Part shown: piece by piece, positions 11,214 to 23,065 of the stretch
How the letters are laid out: each line of letters begins with the position of its first letter
How positions within the stretch are numbered: the stretch's first letter is position 1
Assembly: GCF_026151205.1 (NCBI RefSeq)
Contig: NC_087074.1
Span: 13,539,167 to 13,603,166, forward strand
Length of the DNA stretch: 64,000 nt
Reading direction: 5' to 3'
Source of the DNA: Bolinopsis microptera
Taxonomy: Eukaryota; Ctenophora; Tentaculata; Lobata; Bolinopsidae
Notes under the pieces: generated by a model
What the model saw: the letters and a program-made list of their open reading frames with translations, nothing else
Told to the model about the DNA's origin: nothing
Database searches by the model: none
Position numbers and translations under genes: made by a program

Positions 11214-11352
11214 CTAACCAATTCTTGGGCTGCCATTGGATTCATCGACTGCCGGAGTGTCGATGGTTATTGGAGTCTCTGAGTAGACCGGATCGATGCG
11301 CTGCCACAGAAGGGTGTAGTCATTACCTGGGGCGTGGGAGTGGGTCTGAACA
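11214..11352 (-). CDS. Putative terminal coding exon, unknown protein
   Basis: Minus-strand frame after an acceptor at 11353-11355 encodes about 46 residues beginning VQTHSHAPGNDYTLLWQRID and ending NGSPRIG, then TAG. Composition (T, P, D, S-rich with one WQRIDPVY segment) and a local rise in GC content make it look coding. It has its own stop, so it is not part of the mannosidase exons at 9.3-9.7 kb. Upstream exons were not identified. Family not recognised. Confidence 0.35.
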
Positions 11353-11939
11353 CTGTGTCCTTATCTGACCCTGAGTTAATTTTAGAGTTGGACAGGTAAT
11401 TGCTCAGTTAGTAGATCAATCACCTTAAGTGTCGTATTTTAGCGATGAAGAAAAAGCTATAAATAGGTTCCACCAAAAATGTTACAGTCGAGTGGGTTGG
11501 TTTAGTAATGTATTTCTTCATGTGATAGGTAGTTGCCGTAGAAACTCCTTGTCAATGTTAAATGTGTGCTTATTCAGCTGCTGATTCTCCTGAAAGTTCA
11601 ATATTAATCATTATTATTAACTTAACACTTATAATTATGATAACTGCAAGCATGTAGTTAAGTCGCACGTCTGTTTATTATTATATGCTGTCTCTATGCG
11701 AAAGAAAGTTGTCAAGTTCCCCCAGCACGATGTCTGAAGGAAAACGAACCTGTTCTTTATCGATGACGAAGAAGTGATGTTAATGCGTGTCTGAAAAATT
11801 GAACTTCAAATAAAATCCAGTAAATTAAGTAAGATTGACGGATAGTCAACTATGACGACATCTTGAAACCTTTTTCAGAAAATAACATAAAAGAATATAG
11901 AAGGACAATCTTATGGAGAAACCCCCCTTCCCGCACTGC

Positions 11940-12569
11940 TAGGGGTACCTGCTCCTAAAAAAGGGTCACCCTCTCAAAGGATGAGCATGACACGGCAGCT
12001 GTTAGCTTTGTTTTATCTTTATTCGTTTCATTAGAGCCCTCCTGAAGGAAGGCTTACCAAAAGATGTGAGGTCTGGTCTCCTGAGAGAACCAGTTACACA
12101 TTGGAACTTAATCTTACCTCAAATTATTTGTTATATAGTAGTGTTGAAAGTATTAAAACTGCAGATAGAGTGGTCTCTTGCCTATTTCTTCCTCAACATA
12201 GCTCTTTCCTAGTTTGCAAGAGCGTCAGAATTGGAAAATATTTCCTTTGAGCCATGGCTAATGAGCCACGTGAGAGTCACGAGATAGCATGTCAGCACTC
12301 CAACGACCTCACCTGACGATCTCGTGTTTCAGATAATGGATTCTCCATTAGGTCCATAAAAGGCATGTAATTAGATGTGTTCAGGATGCAGCCCAATACT
12401 GCCCAGAGTACATCCAATAGCTGTACACAATCTGTATTGCCCAGAACTGTGGATTGCTTTTTTCCCTGAACCAAAAAACCAAGATCTTGGTGAAAGGATG
12501 ACGATTTTTAGCCAAAGATATGAGCCAAGTTAGGGGTACCTGCTCCTAAAAAAGGGTCACCCTCTCAAA
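11940..12569 (+). repeat. Pair of 39-bp perfect direct repeats, 591 bp apart
   Basis: The sequence TAGGGGTACCTGCTCCTAAA, continuing through GGGTCACCCTCTCAAA, occurs at 11940-11978 and again at 12531-12569 without a mismatch. The DNA between them has no gene I recognise; a 60-residue open stretch on the minus strand (12292-12474) is not convincing. Confidence 0.7.
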
Positions 12570-12944
12570 AAACTCCCATTTGAAGCAAGATTTATTTATT
12601 TGGCTCTTTAAAAATTTTTCTTGTGTTTCACATAGGATGGTATTCTGATGGTTTATTTATTTTTGGTTGTTGATTTATTTATTTACTTAAGCTCATGACT
12701 CATTATTGATCCAAAATTATCGATTGAATTATTTATTCTGTTACAGTTGAGGTGTTTTTTGACTTTTTATTTACATATTGTTTAGTACTTCACAGTGATG
12801 AGCGAAATTATTGTTTAGAATTTTCCGACAGTTTTAGTTACCAATAAGTTATGGATTGAGAAGAAATGTCTCACATAATAATCTTAATGTACACGTTTCT
12901 TTCTTAACCCCCATATTACTATATTACAGTTGAGCGGGAAGATG

Positions 12945-13089
12945 TATAAACAGATGTATAAACAGATGTATAGACTGAACGTGTATCCAATGAGATCAAT
13001 GGTTTTGGAACATGAAGGTGAGAGTTGTAAGAGTGGCCAATCAGATGGATCCTGTACGCTCACCAAACAGCCTAATGATCGACCTAAGG
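12945..13089 (+). CDS. Putative exon, unknown protein
   Basis: Open frame after a TTACAG acceptor near 12928, with a Met at 12942-12950 and a possible donor (CCTAAG|GTTTCG) at 13089. It holds a short repeat of MYKQ and then a polar, uncharacteristic stretch. It may be a first exon leading to 13424-13574, but the link is speculative. Confidence 0.2.
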
Positions 13090-13423
13090 TTTCGAATGAT
13101 ACTTTTATTTAATGTTTGAGTTGATATGAAATATCTTTAATTTTAATCCCTTTAATTCATATGTTATCATACATCGAAATTTGCGGTAGTGGTACTCAAA
13201 CATATTTCATGCGGATCCCATCTTTCACACGTTCCCAGACTCTTATACACTTATATGTCTTGTGTATATCACATGACATTGGATGAATGGGTCAGTGGTC
13301 ACATGGTGCCCTGTGGATTGTAGGAAGTCCCTTCTCTTGATATACCAGAGTGTATCACACTGACACTGACCTATAATTCGAAAAATAACTAGTTGATATT
13401 TATTTATATCTCCCGAACTGTAG

Positions 13424-13815
13424 ATGCTTCAAAACCAATTTTCTGGAAGATTGTTTCAGTCACCTGCTAGAAAAAGATTAGAAGACAAGCACTCAAAATA
13501 TGTAGCAAAAAGTATAAACATTCCATCCCCCCATCAACAATCATCTCAACCACATTTGGTGAATTCATCCCAATGTAAGATTATCATTTATAATAAATAA
13601 ATTATCATTTTGTTGCCAGCATGAATCATCGTCCGGCTTTTAAAAGTATTTATAATTAATTTTGTTTGTTAGTTTGATATTAATTATCGTCACCAAATAT
13701 AGATTCTAACTTAAATAATAAGTGTTCTGTGAATTTTAATTCCGAGTTCGTACTTAAAATGAAAAATAACATTGCAGGGAGTCTGTCAGAGGAGAGATCT
13801 CCTGCAAGCTTGACA
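13424..13815 (+). CDS. Two putative exons of an unknown gene
   Basis: Exon 13424-13574 starts with ATG (MLQNQFSGRLFQSPARKRLE) and ends at a good donor (CAAT|GTAAGA). Exon 13778-13815 follows a TTGCAG acceptor, continues in phase (SLSEERSPASLT) and ends at GTAAGA. The peptide is basic and S/Q/P-rich, like a disordered N-terminus. They lie upstream of the MFI-like gene in the same direction and could be its 5' exons or a separate gene. I could not join them to 17.1 kb with certainty. Confidence 0.3.
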
Positions 13816-14371
13816 GTAAGAACGTTTGCTATGGCAGAGAGATTGCATGTTCCTGTTCCAGAATCTTGTATCAGGTTTGAGTTTCAACCATCTTTGTAAT
13901 TTAAAAGTAATTGTGGCCGAATGAAATGTGAAAATAAAGGATCTCCGACCATCGCCCTGCATCAACACTTTTCGTAGTACAATTTTGGACATCTCGCGGA
14001 GTTTATCAAGCATTTGCACAATCTTTCATATTGCATGCTAGCTTGTACAGCATTGACTTGCTGCTGTGTCTTGCTTTGCTATCGTAACAAACACTCTATT
14101 TTATGTAACTTACATATTTTACAACTTACTGTCGAGGTCCTCTTTTCTTCTGATGAGGTTTTACTTATAATACTGGCCTCACTTAATTAATTATGGTACT
14201 CTGATCTCTATTTGCTAAGTTTTTACTGGCTGTTTTTCTTTCAAAACAGAGCTGTCTTATGATTTCTGGAAAGAACACTATATTTGGCAATGTACGATTT
14301 CAGCAAGTTTTATGCAACACTTTATGATTAAAAATAGGGAATGTAATGTTGATATAAGTTATCTTACTTAA

Positions 14372-15209
14372 GGCCACAGGGGGGGGTCCGAGGTCGATTT
14401 TGAGATTTTGAGATATGTTGTAGAGCTCGATCTAAATTTTCAAATGCTTTTGTCCTTACCGAAAACAAAGTTTCCTATTTGAAGATATCGCGCGTTGAAT
14501 TTTGAGGTTTACCTGTAATTCTATTGTAAATGAAAACTTTAAATGAAATCGTGTTCAAAATCTATCTTCTTTTTCAGTTTATGACTTAGAACCTTGTAAC
14601 TTGGCAACAATGTTCTTCAAGGTATTTTGAGTTTTTGTTATGTAACGATTTATGATATCTTGCTCCAAAGCTGAGATATGAGGTTAACCATGAGTGCGGG
14701 TTACAAAATTTAAAATGGTTAACCTCATAAAAAGAGTTAGGAGCAAAATTACAACAATCGTTACATAACAAACTTTTAAATTTATGTCAGGAACATAAGT
14801 TCCAAATTTGAGGTGAAATGGATAAAAACTCTAGGAGAAGATAGATTTTGAAGTCAAAAATTCGAGGTTTTCAGGAGAGGCAAAAAACTGTTTTTTATGT
14901 TATGTGATTTTTGAGAATTTTGCCTTTATTTGTATATTTTTCAAAGTTTAACTGCTGAAATAACACAAAAACAATAAAAACAAAGCTTATCGTAGTTTTC
15001 AGTTGTAATGGCATCAATATTTCTGCCCTCCATTATCGATTTATCAAAAAAATGAGGTTAAATGAGAATTGGTTAACCTCATTTATGAAAAAAAGTAAAA
15101 TAGCTACAGACAAATGAGTGGTGGCAAAGTATCCACCACAAAAATATATATTGATTCAAAGCATAATGTTTTTTTGCATTTTTTGAGGCCTCGACCCCCC
15201 CCTGTGGCC
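14372..15209. mobile_element. TTAA-flanked TIR element with G-run ends
   Basis: Left end GGCCACAGGGGGGGGTCCGA at 14372 and right end the approximate inverse, finishing CCCTGTGGCC at 15209; both are flanked by TTAA (14368-14371 and 15210-15213). Length is 838 bp and there is no transposase. Inside lie inverted pieces such as TTATGTAACGATT (14638) with AATCGTTACATAA (14757), and several copies of GGTTAACCTCAT. It is a different family from the TTAA element at 7.1 kb. Confidence 0.8.
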
Positions 15210-15248
15210 TTAAGTGGACTGGATATGAAATGATGCAGTGAGCCTAAT

Positions 15249-16857
15249 ATATGGACACGTTCAAAAAAAGGTGGCACTAGAGATTGATTTTTTTAAATGC
15301 ATTTTAAAAATAGTCATTGCTCTTTGTTGGTTGATATATCTATCTATACCTTTAGAAATTCGATTAAATTTCATGATCCTGAAATCACGGAGCCTCTAGT
15401 GCTTATATCCCAGGAGTTATCGTTATAAGTGTGCCAATGAGTCAAAAGTCACACAATTAGAAATGCCAGATGAATCAACACTAGATAATCTGAAAAGTAA
15501 TATTCACAAAGAAGCCAAAATTGATATGGTGACTATAATGCATGTAAGGAATGGAATGTATTATCTGAAATTGTTATTGGTGCCAAAATGAGTCAAAAAT
15601 CACAACTTAAACGTTGCAAATGAGCCTATTTAGAGCAGTGATTATTGAATCATCTAACGTTTTTATTGGCTTTCTATCATTTTTTAGGGTACAAAATAGT
15701 ATTAAATAGTATTAAAACCAGTTAATATGATTCAAAAGTCACATTTTCGTTAAAGGTGCGCTATCAAGTCACACTATAGTGAGCCTTAAATTAAGTGCAC
15801 GATATGACAATTTATATCCATTCTATGATTCTTATTATGTGATTTTTGAATTCATGTCTAAGCTTATACCCTATTGAAGGCCTTTGAGCGATAATTTTTG
15901 ATCTTGGTGCTTAAATGATTCAAAAATCACACAAATATGGCTACCAAATATGTAATTTCCTTTAAGGTGTGACAATTGAATCATATGTAATGTTCAAGTT
16001 GTAATGACATTTTGAAAGTAAAGGTAATGAATCGATAATCACATTTCAAAAATTCAATTAAGTATTATACGTTACTGATATGATTTATTTGTCACATTAT
16101 GGCGACAAAATTATCATGGCTTGAGCTGTAAAAGTACTTGCCTAGTTTACTCAGTTTAAAATCAGTGTTTTGTGATTATTGATTCCACTATTACTCTAAT
16201 AACGAACTTCTCCATGACCATAAACAAGTGTTACATCGAATTACTGCAGATTTACTATGAATACCAACCTGATATAGAGCCAAAAAGTGATACATTCCCC
16301 TGATACAGCATCATTTCAATACATGCTCATTTATGTGATTTTTGACTCATTATGGCACTTTTAACCATCTAAATTCACTAAATATTAGTTAGCATGATAT
16401 AATTGTGATTGATAGAGTTCATTGTTACAATCATTCCGTTGATATTCATATCACATTCATCATTCTAAAATACTTAGTCAGAATTAACCCTGTTTGTGAT
16501 AATTGCATCATAACTCCACATTTAACCGGTGACTATTTGCACTTTTAACACTCAACTAACTCAGAAAGGTTCAATAATCACATTGAGAAGCAGGACACAC
16601 TCACAGAATGTAAATTCATCATTAGAGGTGCAAGAAATGAATATTTTGTGATTTCTGGCTCATATCTGCACAATTAACAGATATAAAGAGATGAATGACT
16701 TAATTATGTGACATTTGACTCTTTTTGGACCACATATTAAAATTTGGTTAACTTTCATAGCATACTCCTTGAGATACAAGTATTTTAAAATGCTTCACAC
16801 AATTTTGGCAGTGAAAAATCAATCTCTAGTGCCACCTTTTTATGAACGTGTCCATAT
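15249..16857. mobile_element. TIR element packed with a TCAAAAATCAC-type motif
   Basis: Left end ATATGGACACGTTCAAAAAA and, at the other end, its near inverse finishing GAACGTGTCCATAT; the paired region covers about 40 bases. No transposase or other protein is visible. About a dozen copies of TCAAAAATCAC or close variants lie inside in both orientations, for example 15442, 15593, 15732, 15839 (inverse), 15920, 16030, 16171 (inverse) and 16335 (inverse). Some sit in a longer unit, GTGCCA-A-ATGAGTCAAAAGTCAC. The target duplication is unclear because the ends are AT-only. Confidence 0.75.
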
Positions 16858-17098
16858 AATGCATTTTACAGAACAGTACAAGTTGTGGTACTTTAAAACT
16901 AGTCGTCTCCATGGCAATGAGAATCAGATGTAAAGGCTCATATTACGTTACGTTACTCAGCATACCTTCTACAATGATCTACACGTCATTCTCTTGTTAC
17001 AGCTTGCAATTTGTTTGTTATTTTAGACTATTGTCACTAGAATAAGTTATAATTTGCTTCGTTTTCCGAATTAATTACATGATCTCCCTTTGTTTAGT

Positions 17099-17162
17099 TT
17101 CGAAGAGTTCTGTGTTCGGTTTATACAGAGGTGGTGGTTTCTCCAACGAGCCAACAATAACG
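17099..17162 (+). CDS. Possible 5' exon of the MFI-like gene
   Basis: Between an acceptor-like TTTAG and a donor (AAC|GTACGT) one frame reads FEEFCVRFIQRWWFLQRANN, which contains an IQxxx-like stretch and would join the exon at 17636 in frame. Another frame reads SKSSVFGLYRGGGFSNE. Which, if either, is used cannot be decided from sequence alone. Confidence 0.25.
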
Positions 17163-17647
17163 TACGTACTTTTCATTATAATCAACCGCTATAACTTACT
17201 ATAATAAGATGACATTATAGCTGTTAGTAGCTATGGGAGGCAGTGTTAGTTTGTTTGTCACGTGACAGAGATTCGGGAATATTATGACATGATTGTAAAT
17301 CGTTGTCCTGCGTCAAAATGAACTCTTACCAAACCATTGTCGAACTAGAGTTCGCTACCTGGACACTTGTTCGACACGCACCGAAGTTCGACAGCGGACA
17401 GGGGTGATTTCTTGCGAACTTGTTGAACTAGTACTACAGTACGTGAATCCCGCATTGATATTCGCTATCCACGTTTATTAGCACAGGTCTATAATCTACA
17501 AGCAAAAGTTAGGCTTAACCCAAACTTTAATGTTAGTTATAACCACGGTACCAATAGTTCCACTCATTGGCTTTCTTCGAACACGTCATCATCTTTCACA
17601 TCGTACCTACCATGGTTACTTTCCCCCTCTTTCAGAGTTTGTACAGT

Positions 17648-19604
17648 ATGACGTCAGAGGAGCGTAGTATGAACTCAACAGGCTCGCTCACCAGAGACAA
17701 GGCTGCTACTATCATTCAGCGATCTTGGAGACGGCACATAGTAAGAACTTAAGTCTTAGAACTCTATAGAATTGTACAGTATATTATATAGAACGGAATT
17801 TAAACAATTCTCACGATCGGTTCTTACTACATCGCATTCCACCTAGCCCACTATCGATCGTGTCTAATATTTTCTTCCCCTTGCTGTTTATCGCCCAGTT
17901 CTCACGGTCCCTGACTTTTGGTCGTCGCGTGGCTCCCACGTGATACTAGAACACTATATCACGTGGCGCGCGTTTGTATCTCGAGTTATAAATAGCACAT
18001 TCCTACCTGCCCTTACACGCGCGTGTACCGATATGAACACGAAACTAAATTTTAACCGTGGGATCTTAGAATGTGCGACTGTGTCGGACGATCAGAAAGT
18101 AGAAACCAGCTACCATATTACACGACCTGATTTCATGCAACATCGAAGAACCTAAAATGTTCGACAATGGTCTTCCGAATAATCTTTAACGAAATTCGAA
18201 AACAATATGTATAGTTGATATATATAATATACAATATGTATAGTTGATATATATAATAGTATTCTTTTCTCACCACAATTTACAAAACTCTACAATGTTC
18301 ATTGTTTAGATAGTATACATATAGTACAATGACATGTTTTAAGCTAATTTATTATTTTCACTGACTGGAACTTAATTCCCTCAGGACATACAAGTTTATC
18401 ACTATTACAGAGATCTTATCAAGTTCTACTCGAGGGGCAACCCTCAGTTCATGCTCAAGTGTATCAACCCTAAAGAGGCTGCTTTGCTTGATTTTGCTGC
18501 TGGAATTCACATTCGTTTCAGGCTAGCTGGGGTAAGTAAATACTGGTTATTAAGAATTGAACTTACATCCTAGGCAGCTAACAGCTTCAAAGTTCAAAAC
18601 CGAGTACTTCAGGCCACAAATTTCCTGGGTAAGTGTACATCTTACGAATATAATATTCAGTATCACTAACCACGCTGTATGATATCCAACAGGAGAAGTT
18701 CCCTCCCAACATCTACTACAAGATCTTCACGTACCGTCCAGTGACAGATGTCAACTCTTTCGCACCACGTGACTACACCGTATCAAACTGGGCTGCTCCC
18801 GGTGCCACCGTCAAAAACAGCAAAGTAGACAATCCTAATGATAGGGAGGGTGAGTTTAGCAAAATGTGATAAAAATGTGTGTCATGTTCAGCAATTTGTT
18901 TATCAATTGTTAGACTCTGAACTCTGCACTTTGATTAACATTATACTGATGAGTTACAGATATTGTTACAGATTTATCTAGATGGTATCAAAGAAGAGAG
19001 AACAATGGTTGGAGACTGGTTTCAGATAGGTATTGAATACAAAATCATTTTCTAAGATCCCTGAATCCTACTAAAATAATCGATACCCTCTTCGGTTAGA
19101 TTGAGATTACAATACATATTATCTTTATATAAACGATCATTTTGTCATCCATACCAGTAACCAACATGGGTCTTCAATATAATAAACCCGAAATTGTCCG
19201 CAGAATCTTCACCAGCATGGAAACAGACTCTCTGTTACAAGAATCAAATTCTGAACGGAAATTCTTCCACTTTTCGAGACTGCGGCGACAGAAAGATGTG
19301 GACAACAAAAGGAAGGTTAAGAAGCGTCAATGGATGGCAAGTAAGACTTCTGATTCCCTAGTAAATGTTCATAAAAATTGTATCGGTTGTAAACTTTTGA
19401 AGCAAAAAAGCTATTCCTTTTTGTTGACTTTCTACTGTGACATCCTCTTCAGATATGTACAAGCAAGGAAAAGAAACTGAACGTGACTTGACGGAATCAG
19501 AGATCGAAGAAATGGTAAACTGGTGTGACGATCTTAACTTTGACAACTACGTCAATAACTGGCTGGAGCTGGCAACTGCAGTCACATTGCCAAATTGTGA
19601 GTAG
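17648..19604 (+). CDS. IQ-motif protein related to C11orf65/MFI
   Basis: Vertebrate C11orf65 (MFI) is a mitochondrial-fission-related IQ protein; its role in other animals is unknown to me. Exons: 17636-17740 (ATG 17648), 18385-18531, 18693-18849, 18960-19029, 19158-19340, 19453-19604. In order: an IQ-like helix (KAATIIQRSWRRHI); YYRDLIKFYSRGNPQ and the family hallmark INPKEAALLDFAAGIHIRFR; KFPPNIYYKIFTYRP; RRENNGWRLVSD; FHFSRLRRQKDVDNKRK; and MVNWCDDLNFDNYVNNWLEL. This order matches the vertebrate protein well. The junction between 19029 and 19158 does not keep phase with the simplest GT-AG choice, so a small exon or another splice site is missing. The end is uncertain: TAG at 19602-19604, or a donor at GTGAGT just before it leading to a further exon. 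Confidence 0.8.
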
Positions 19605-22600
19605 AGGCCATTCAGATAGTTTTAACGTAACGCGCGATGAAGTTTAGAGTAATGAAAGTGCTTTTTGCTCGCGTATGCAGTGAGTCTAACATCAATGCGC
19701 AACAATTCTATCGTATCAAAATAAATGTTCAGTCTAGTTGTTTTTTTCAATATCTGTTGGACGTGCTGCTTTTGATCGGTGATCAGTTAGGAATTAAGCT
19801 TTTTTTAAAGTTTCTACAATTTTGGATACACCACCTGATTTAGTAATGCTGCTTGGGAGGTAAATTACACGTGGCCTTTCATTGCATGTTCAGTTCGCAT
19901 TAGTGACCACGTACATCAGAGCTTGGCCTCCCGACGGTGTAGTCTATTGACTCCCGCGAATAGGATTCCCGGCTAGTAACTACTGAGTACACATTTAGGT
20001 GAGTACGCCAAGATGGACGACAGACAAACTGAAAACTCAGCATTTTGAAGCACGTGAAACGTTGAGAATTGAGATGTCTACTTCCGACTAAGACTCGTCA
20101 ACCAGATACAGCTTTCCGGTTGTTTGATAGATGGTATTTGGATTTTAGAAGTCCCAAGTTTATAAATTGTAATTTATTTAAATTGTTGGAGGATTCCTAT
20201 GTATGGCATGAGCAGGTTGACGTTTTGGATATTATCCACCTCAAATCCGAATTCCTTCAACAGACTCTAGTCCTTATTGCTTTATTGTTTGGAGATAAAA
20301 TATCAAAAAAGATATGATTTTAACCGTTCAACTGTCAATTGATTATTTGACATCTTAGTATGCAATAATCGTTCTACTGCAATAATCTTTGTGACTTTTA
20401 ATTCGCCGTCTTATTTGTTCAAAATGATGCTGAACGCCAAGTATTCTACAGTACCGAGATAAGATGTTTGTCTAATTGAGCTAATTAGTAGGCAGCAAGT
20501 GTTACATGTCATGCTTGTCACCTCTCATAGATTCTCTACTTCCAATCAAATCAGGTTGTCATGGTCACGTGTTTATCACGTGTTACGAGGAACCAGTAAA
20601 AAAAGGGATGGTGACTGACAAGTGACCACACCATATTCACTCAATATTGTTATCGTCTAATCTTTATTACTGTTGGTCCTTATATTACTAATCTGTATCT
20701 TTACTTACAATATATAACATAACTGTGACTAGATGCACTCTATTTTATTACATGTCCTGCACCATTCGTTTAGCTGCTCGGTTCTGAGTATTTTCAGACA
20801 CTGACTGGTTACCAGGTTACACTTACAACACAAGGATTTACATTCTGGCTTTGCACGTAATTTGAATCACTAAATTACTAAAGATCTAAACATACGAAAA
20901 CGAAACTAACAGTATGAGTAACGGCATCGCCCGGCCCTTGTCTTTGTATGCTTTAATTTGATCAACTCTTTCGTCGTGTGCAATTGGGGTTTAATTCTTA
21001 AGTTCATTAAAGTTCACACAAAGTTTTTTTATGTTATCAGTTTATATTATCTTTTTGTCAATTGGTCATTGGAACCACCGGGCCAACAAAAATGTTTCCG
21101 ATTTATCTGTGATTTCTACACTTTACCAGGCTACTTCCCATTCATGTGCTTATGATAAAACTTGAAGTTGCTAGAATAACCTGCCCTCCTACTCCCAGTC
21201 GCACTTATGACGCAGATAAAAGCAGCTTGGCAGGGGTCTTCCTATAAAATCGAATATTGTCCGCTCCCACAGTACTACAGATAAATTCGGCATGGTTGCT
21301 CGTTCATTCAGCTGGAAATTGATAAGAAGTGCACTTCAAATGAGCAACATTTATGAGCCACTGCTGGTCGGACTGTGGGGGTCTCATCCTCTGATTAGTG
21401 TTTATCACATCGTGAGGCACTCTTTAATTTTGTCGTGGGATGCTGCCTAGTGCTTCACTGCGTAAAATTCGAAGGGCGCCATCATCAAGAACCAGCGTTA
21501 TTTGCGGTTTTTTCATTTTAATAACTTTTATCAATCTTTACTCTTATTAGCTACATATTTCAAGAGTCTTAAACAGTGCATACGATTTGTAAAAAGCAAC
21601 GGAATAATTAAATGGGCTGTAACGTCGATGATATTGGATGGGGGAGGGGAATTTTTTAAATGATCATGGTATCTGGCAGCATTTCAGATTATCTGAGAGT
21701 AGATATATTTACCGCTTCGTTAAAGCCTTTCATTTCGATAATTAAAACTTAGCAAGTTTTGTTAACATTATCCGTTTCAAGCCTTTCGTACGAATGATAT
21801 GTTAACTTAACAGCTTTGCTGTTCGTAAAACAATCAACCACTTTGGTTAATCTCTCTCTCAGTTTTTACATCTTACAATCTACAGACTGGTCCACCTAAT
21901 GGTTTTCCATATCTTATCCATTTGTTGTGATATGATAGCTGTACCGTATACTGATAGCTTGCTTGCTACTAATTTTATTCTTCGTAACTTTATCATCATA
22001 AAAGCTCCGAGTATTGCTCCCGTGGGTCCCCCCGTAGCATTATCTATGATTATACTTTTATAGCTCAGAACAAAATTGATTTTCTTAGAAAACCTCTTCT
22101 GGCATTTTTTGTTGTATTCATGCTTGCGTCAGGATTGTTCACCGTTAGCGTTACTTAGCAACAAAGTGGGACCGATAGTAGATGATATTGATTATCATTT
22201 TACTCAGTGCAATATGTGACTTTTATTTGTGGCTCTGCATTCATCTAATTTCCTTTGATTTTGTAAATTGTCCTCGTTAGCTTAGTAATTCTTAGAAAAT
22301 CTTGAATTGAATAATTTTGTAATTTGAGGTTCTCTGTTCACTCGGTTTTCACCTGCACAGGATTAATTTTATTCAAATTGATCTGTTCATCTCACATGCA
22401 CTAACAATAATTCACACAGTTGTATGAATCAAGACCGTGACTATAAACTCTGAAGTCTACGTTCGAGAACAATCCGTTAAACCATGACGACTGCGAGTAG
22501 ACCCTCCTCTTATCAGAACAAGTTACCCAGGTAACCGAATAATATGATAATAATACTGTGGGTAATAATACACCCCCACTCATACGTCATTTTACCACGG

Positions 22601-23065
22601 TTGTGAAGTAAATGTTTTGCGTTATTTATCAATGAAAGTGGATTATGAAAAGTGGTGAAAGAGTCACAAATACAGCGGTATTCTCAGTGGTATAGTGGTA
22701 TTCTCAGTGGTATAGTGGTATTATGTGTGGCATATTGGTATTCAGTTCCACTAGGCGTGTTATGATGTGTATTTATGGTCTGTGTTAAACTTCCCCGTTT
22801 GTGCGTTACTTTCGTGTTTTTGTGCACATTCCCCGGTTTGCCACGTGTCACTCTAACTCGTGATGCAAGTGGACGGTCCAGTGTTCTTATTTCTCTGTTT
22901 CACGTTCGTGTTATTTTAGTGTATTGTTTGGAAGTTCTAGAAAATTGATGGATAATATCGAGATTAGACGGATCAATCAGGAACCATCTTCAAGAACATT
23001 CGCCACCAAACTGCATGTATTTCACATGCTTAATACAGTAGTACAGTAGTCAGGGGTTCCCTATA
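19605..23065. other. Intergenic, no gene recognised
   Basis: About 3.5 kb of AT-rich sequence without a convincing exon. Short open stretches (20069-20317 on the plus strand, 22401-22583 on the minus strand) have no recognisable features. A tandem repeat of about 20 bases (GGTATTCTCAGTGGTATAGT) lies at 22678-22745. The missing last exon of the MFI-like gene could lie here but was not found. Confidence 0.4.

Noticed and set aside
19637-20317. Two open stretches after the MFI-like gene
   Set aside because: No similarity to the expected C-terminal part of that family and no good acceptors at the right phase.
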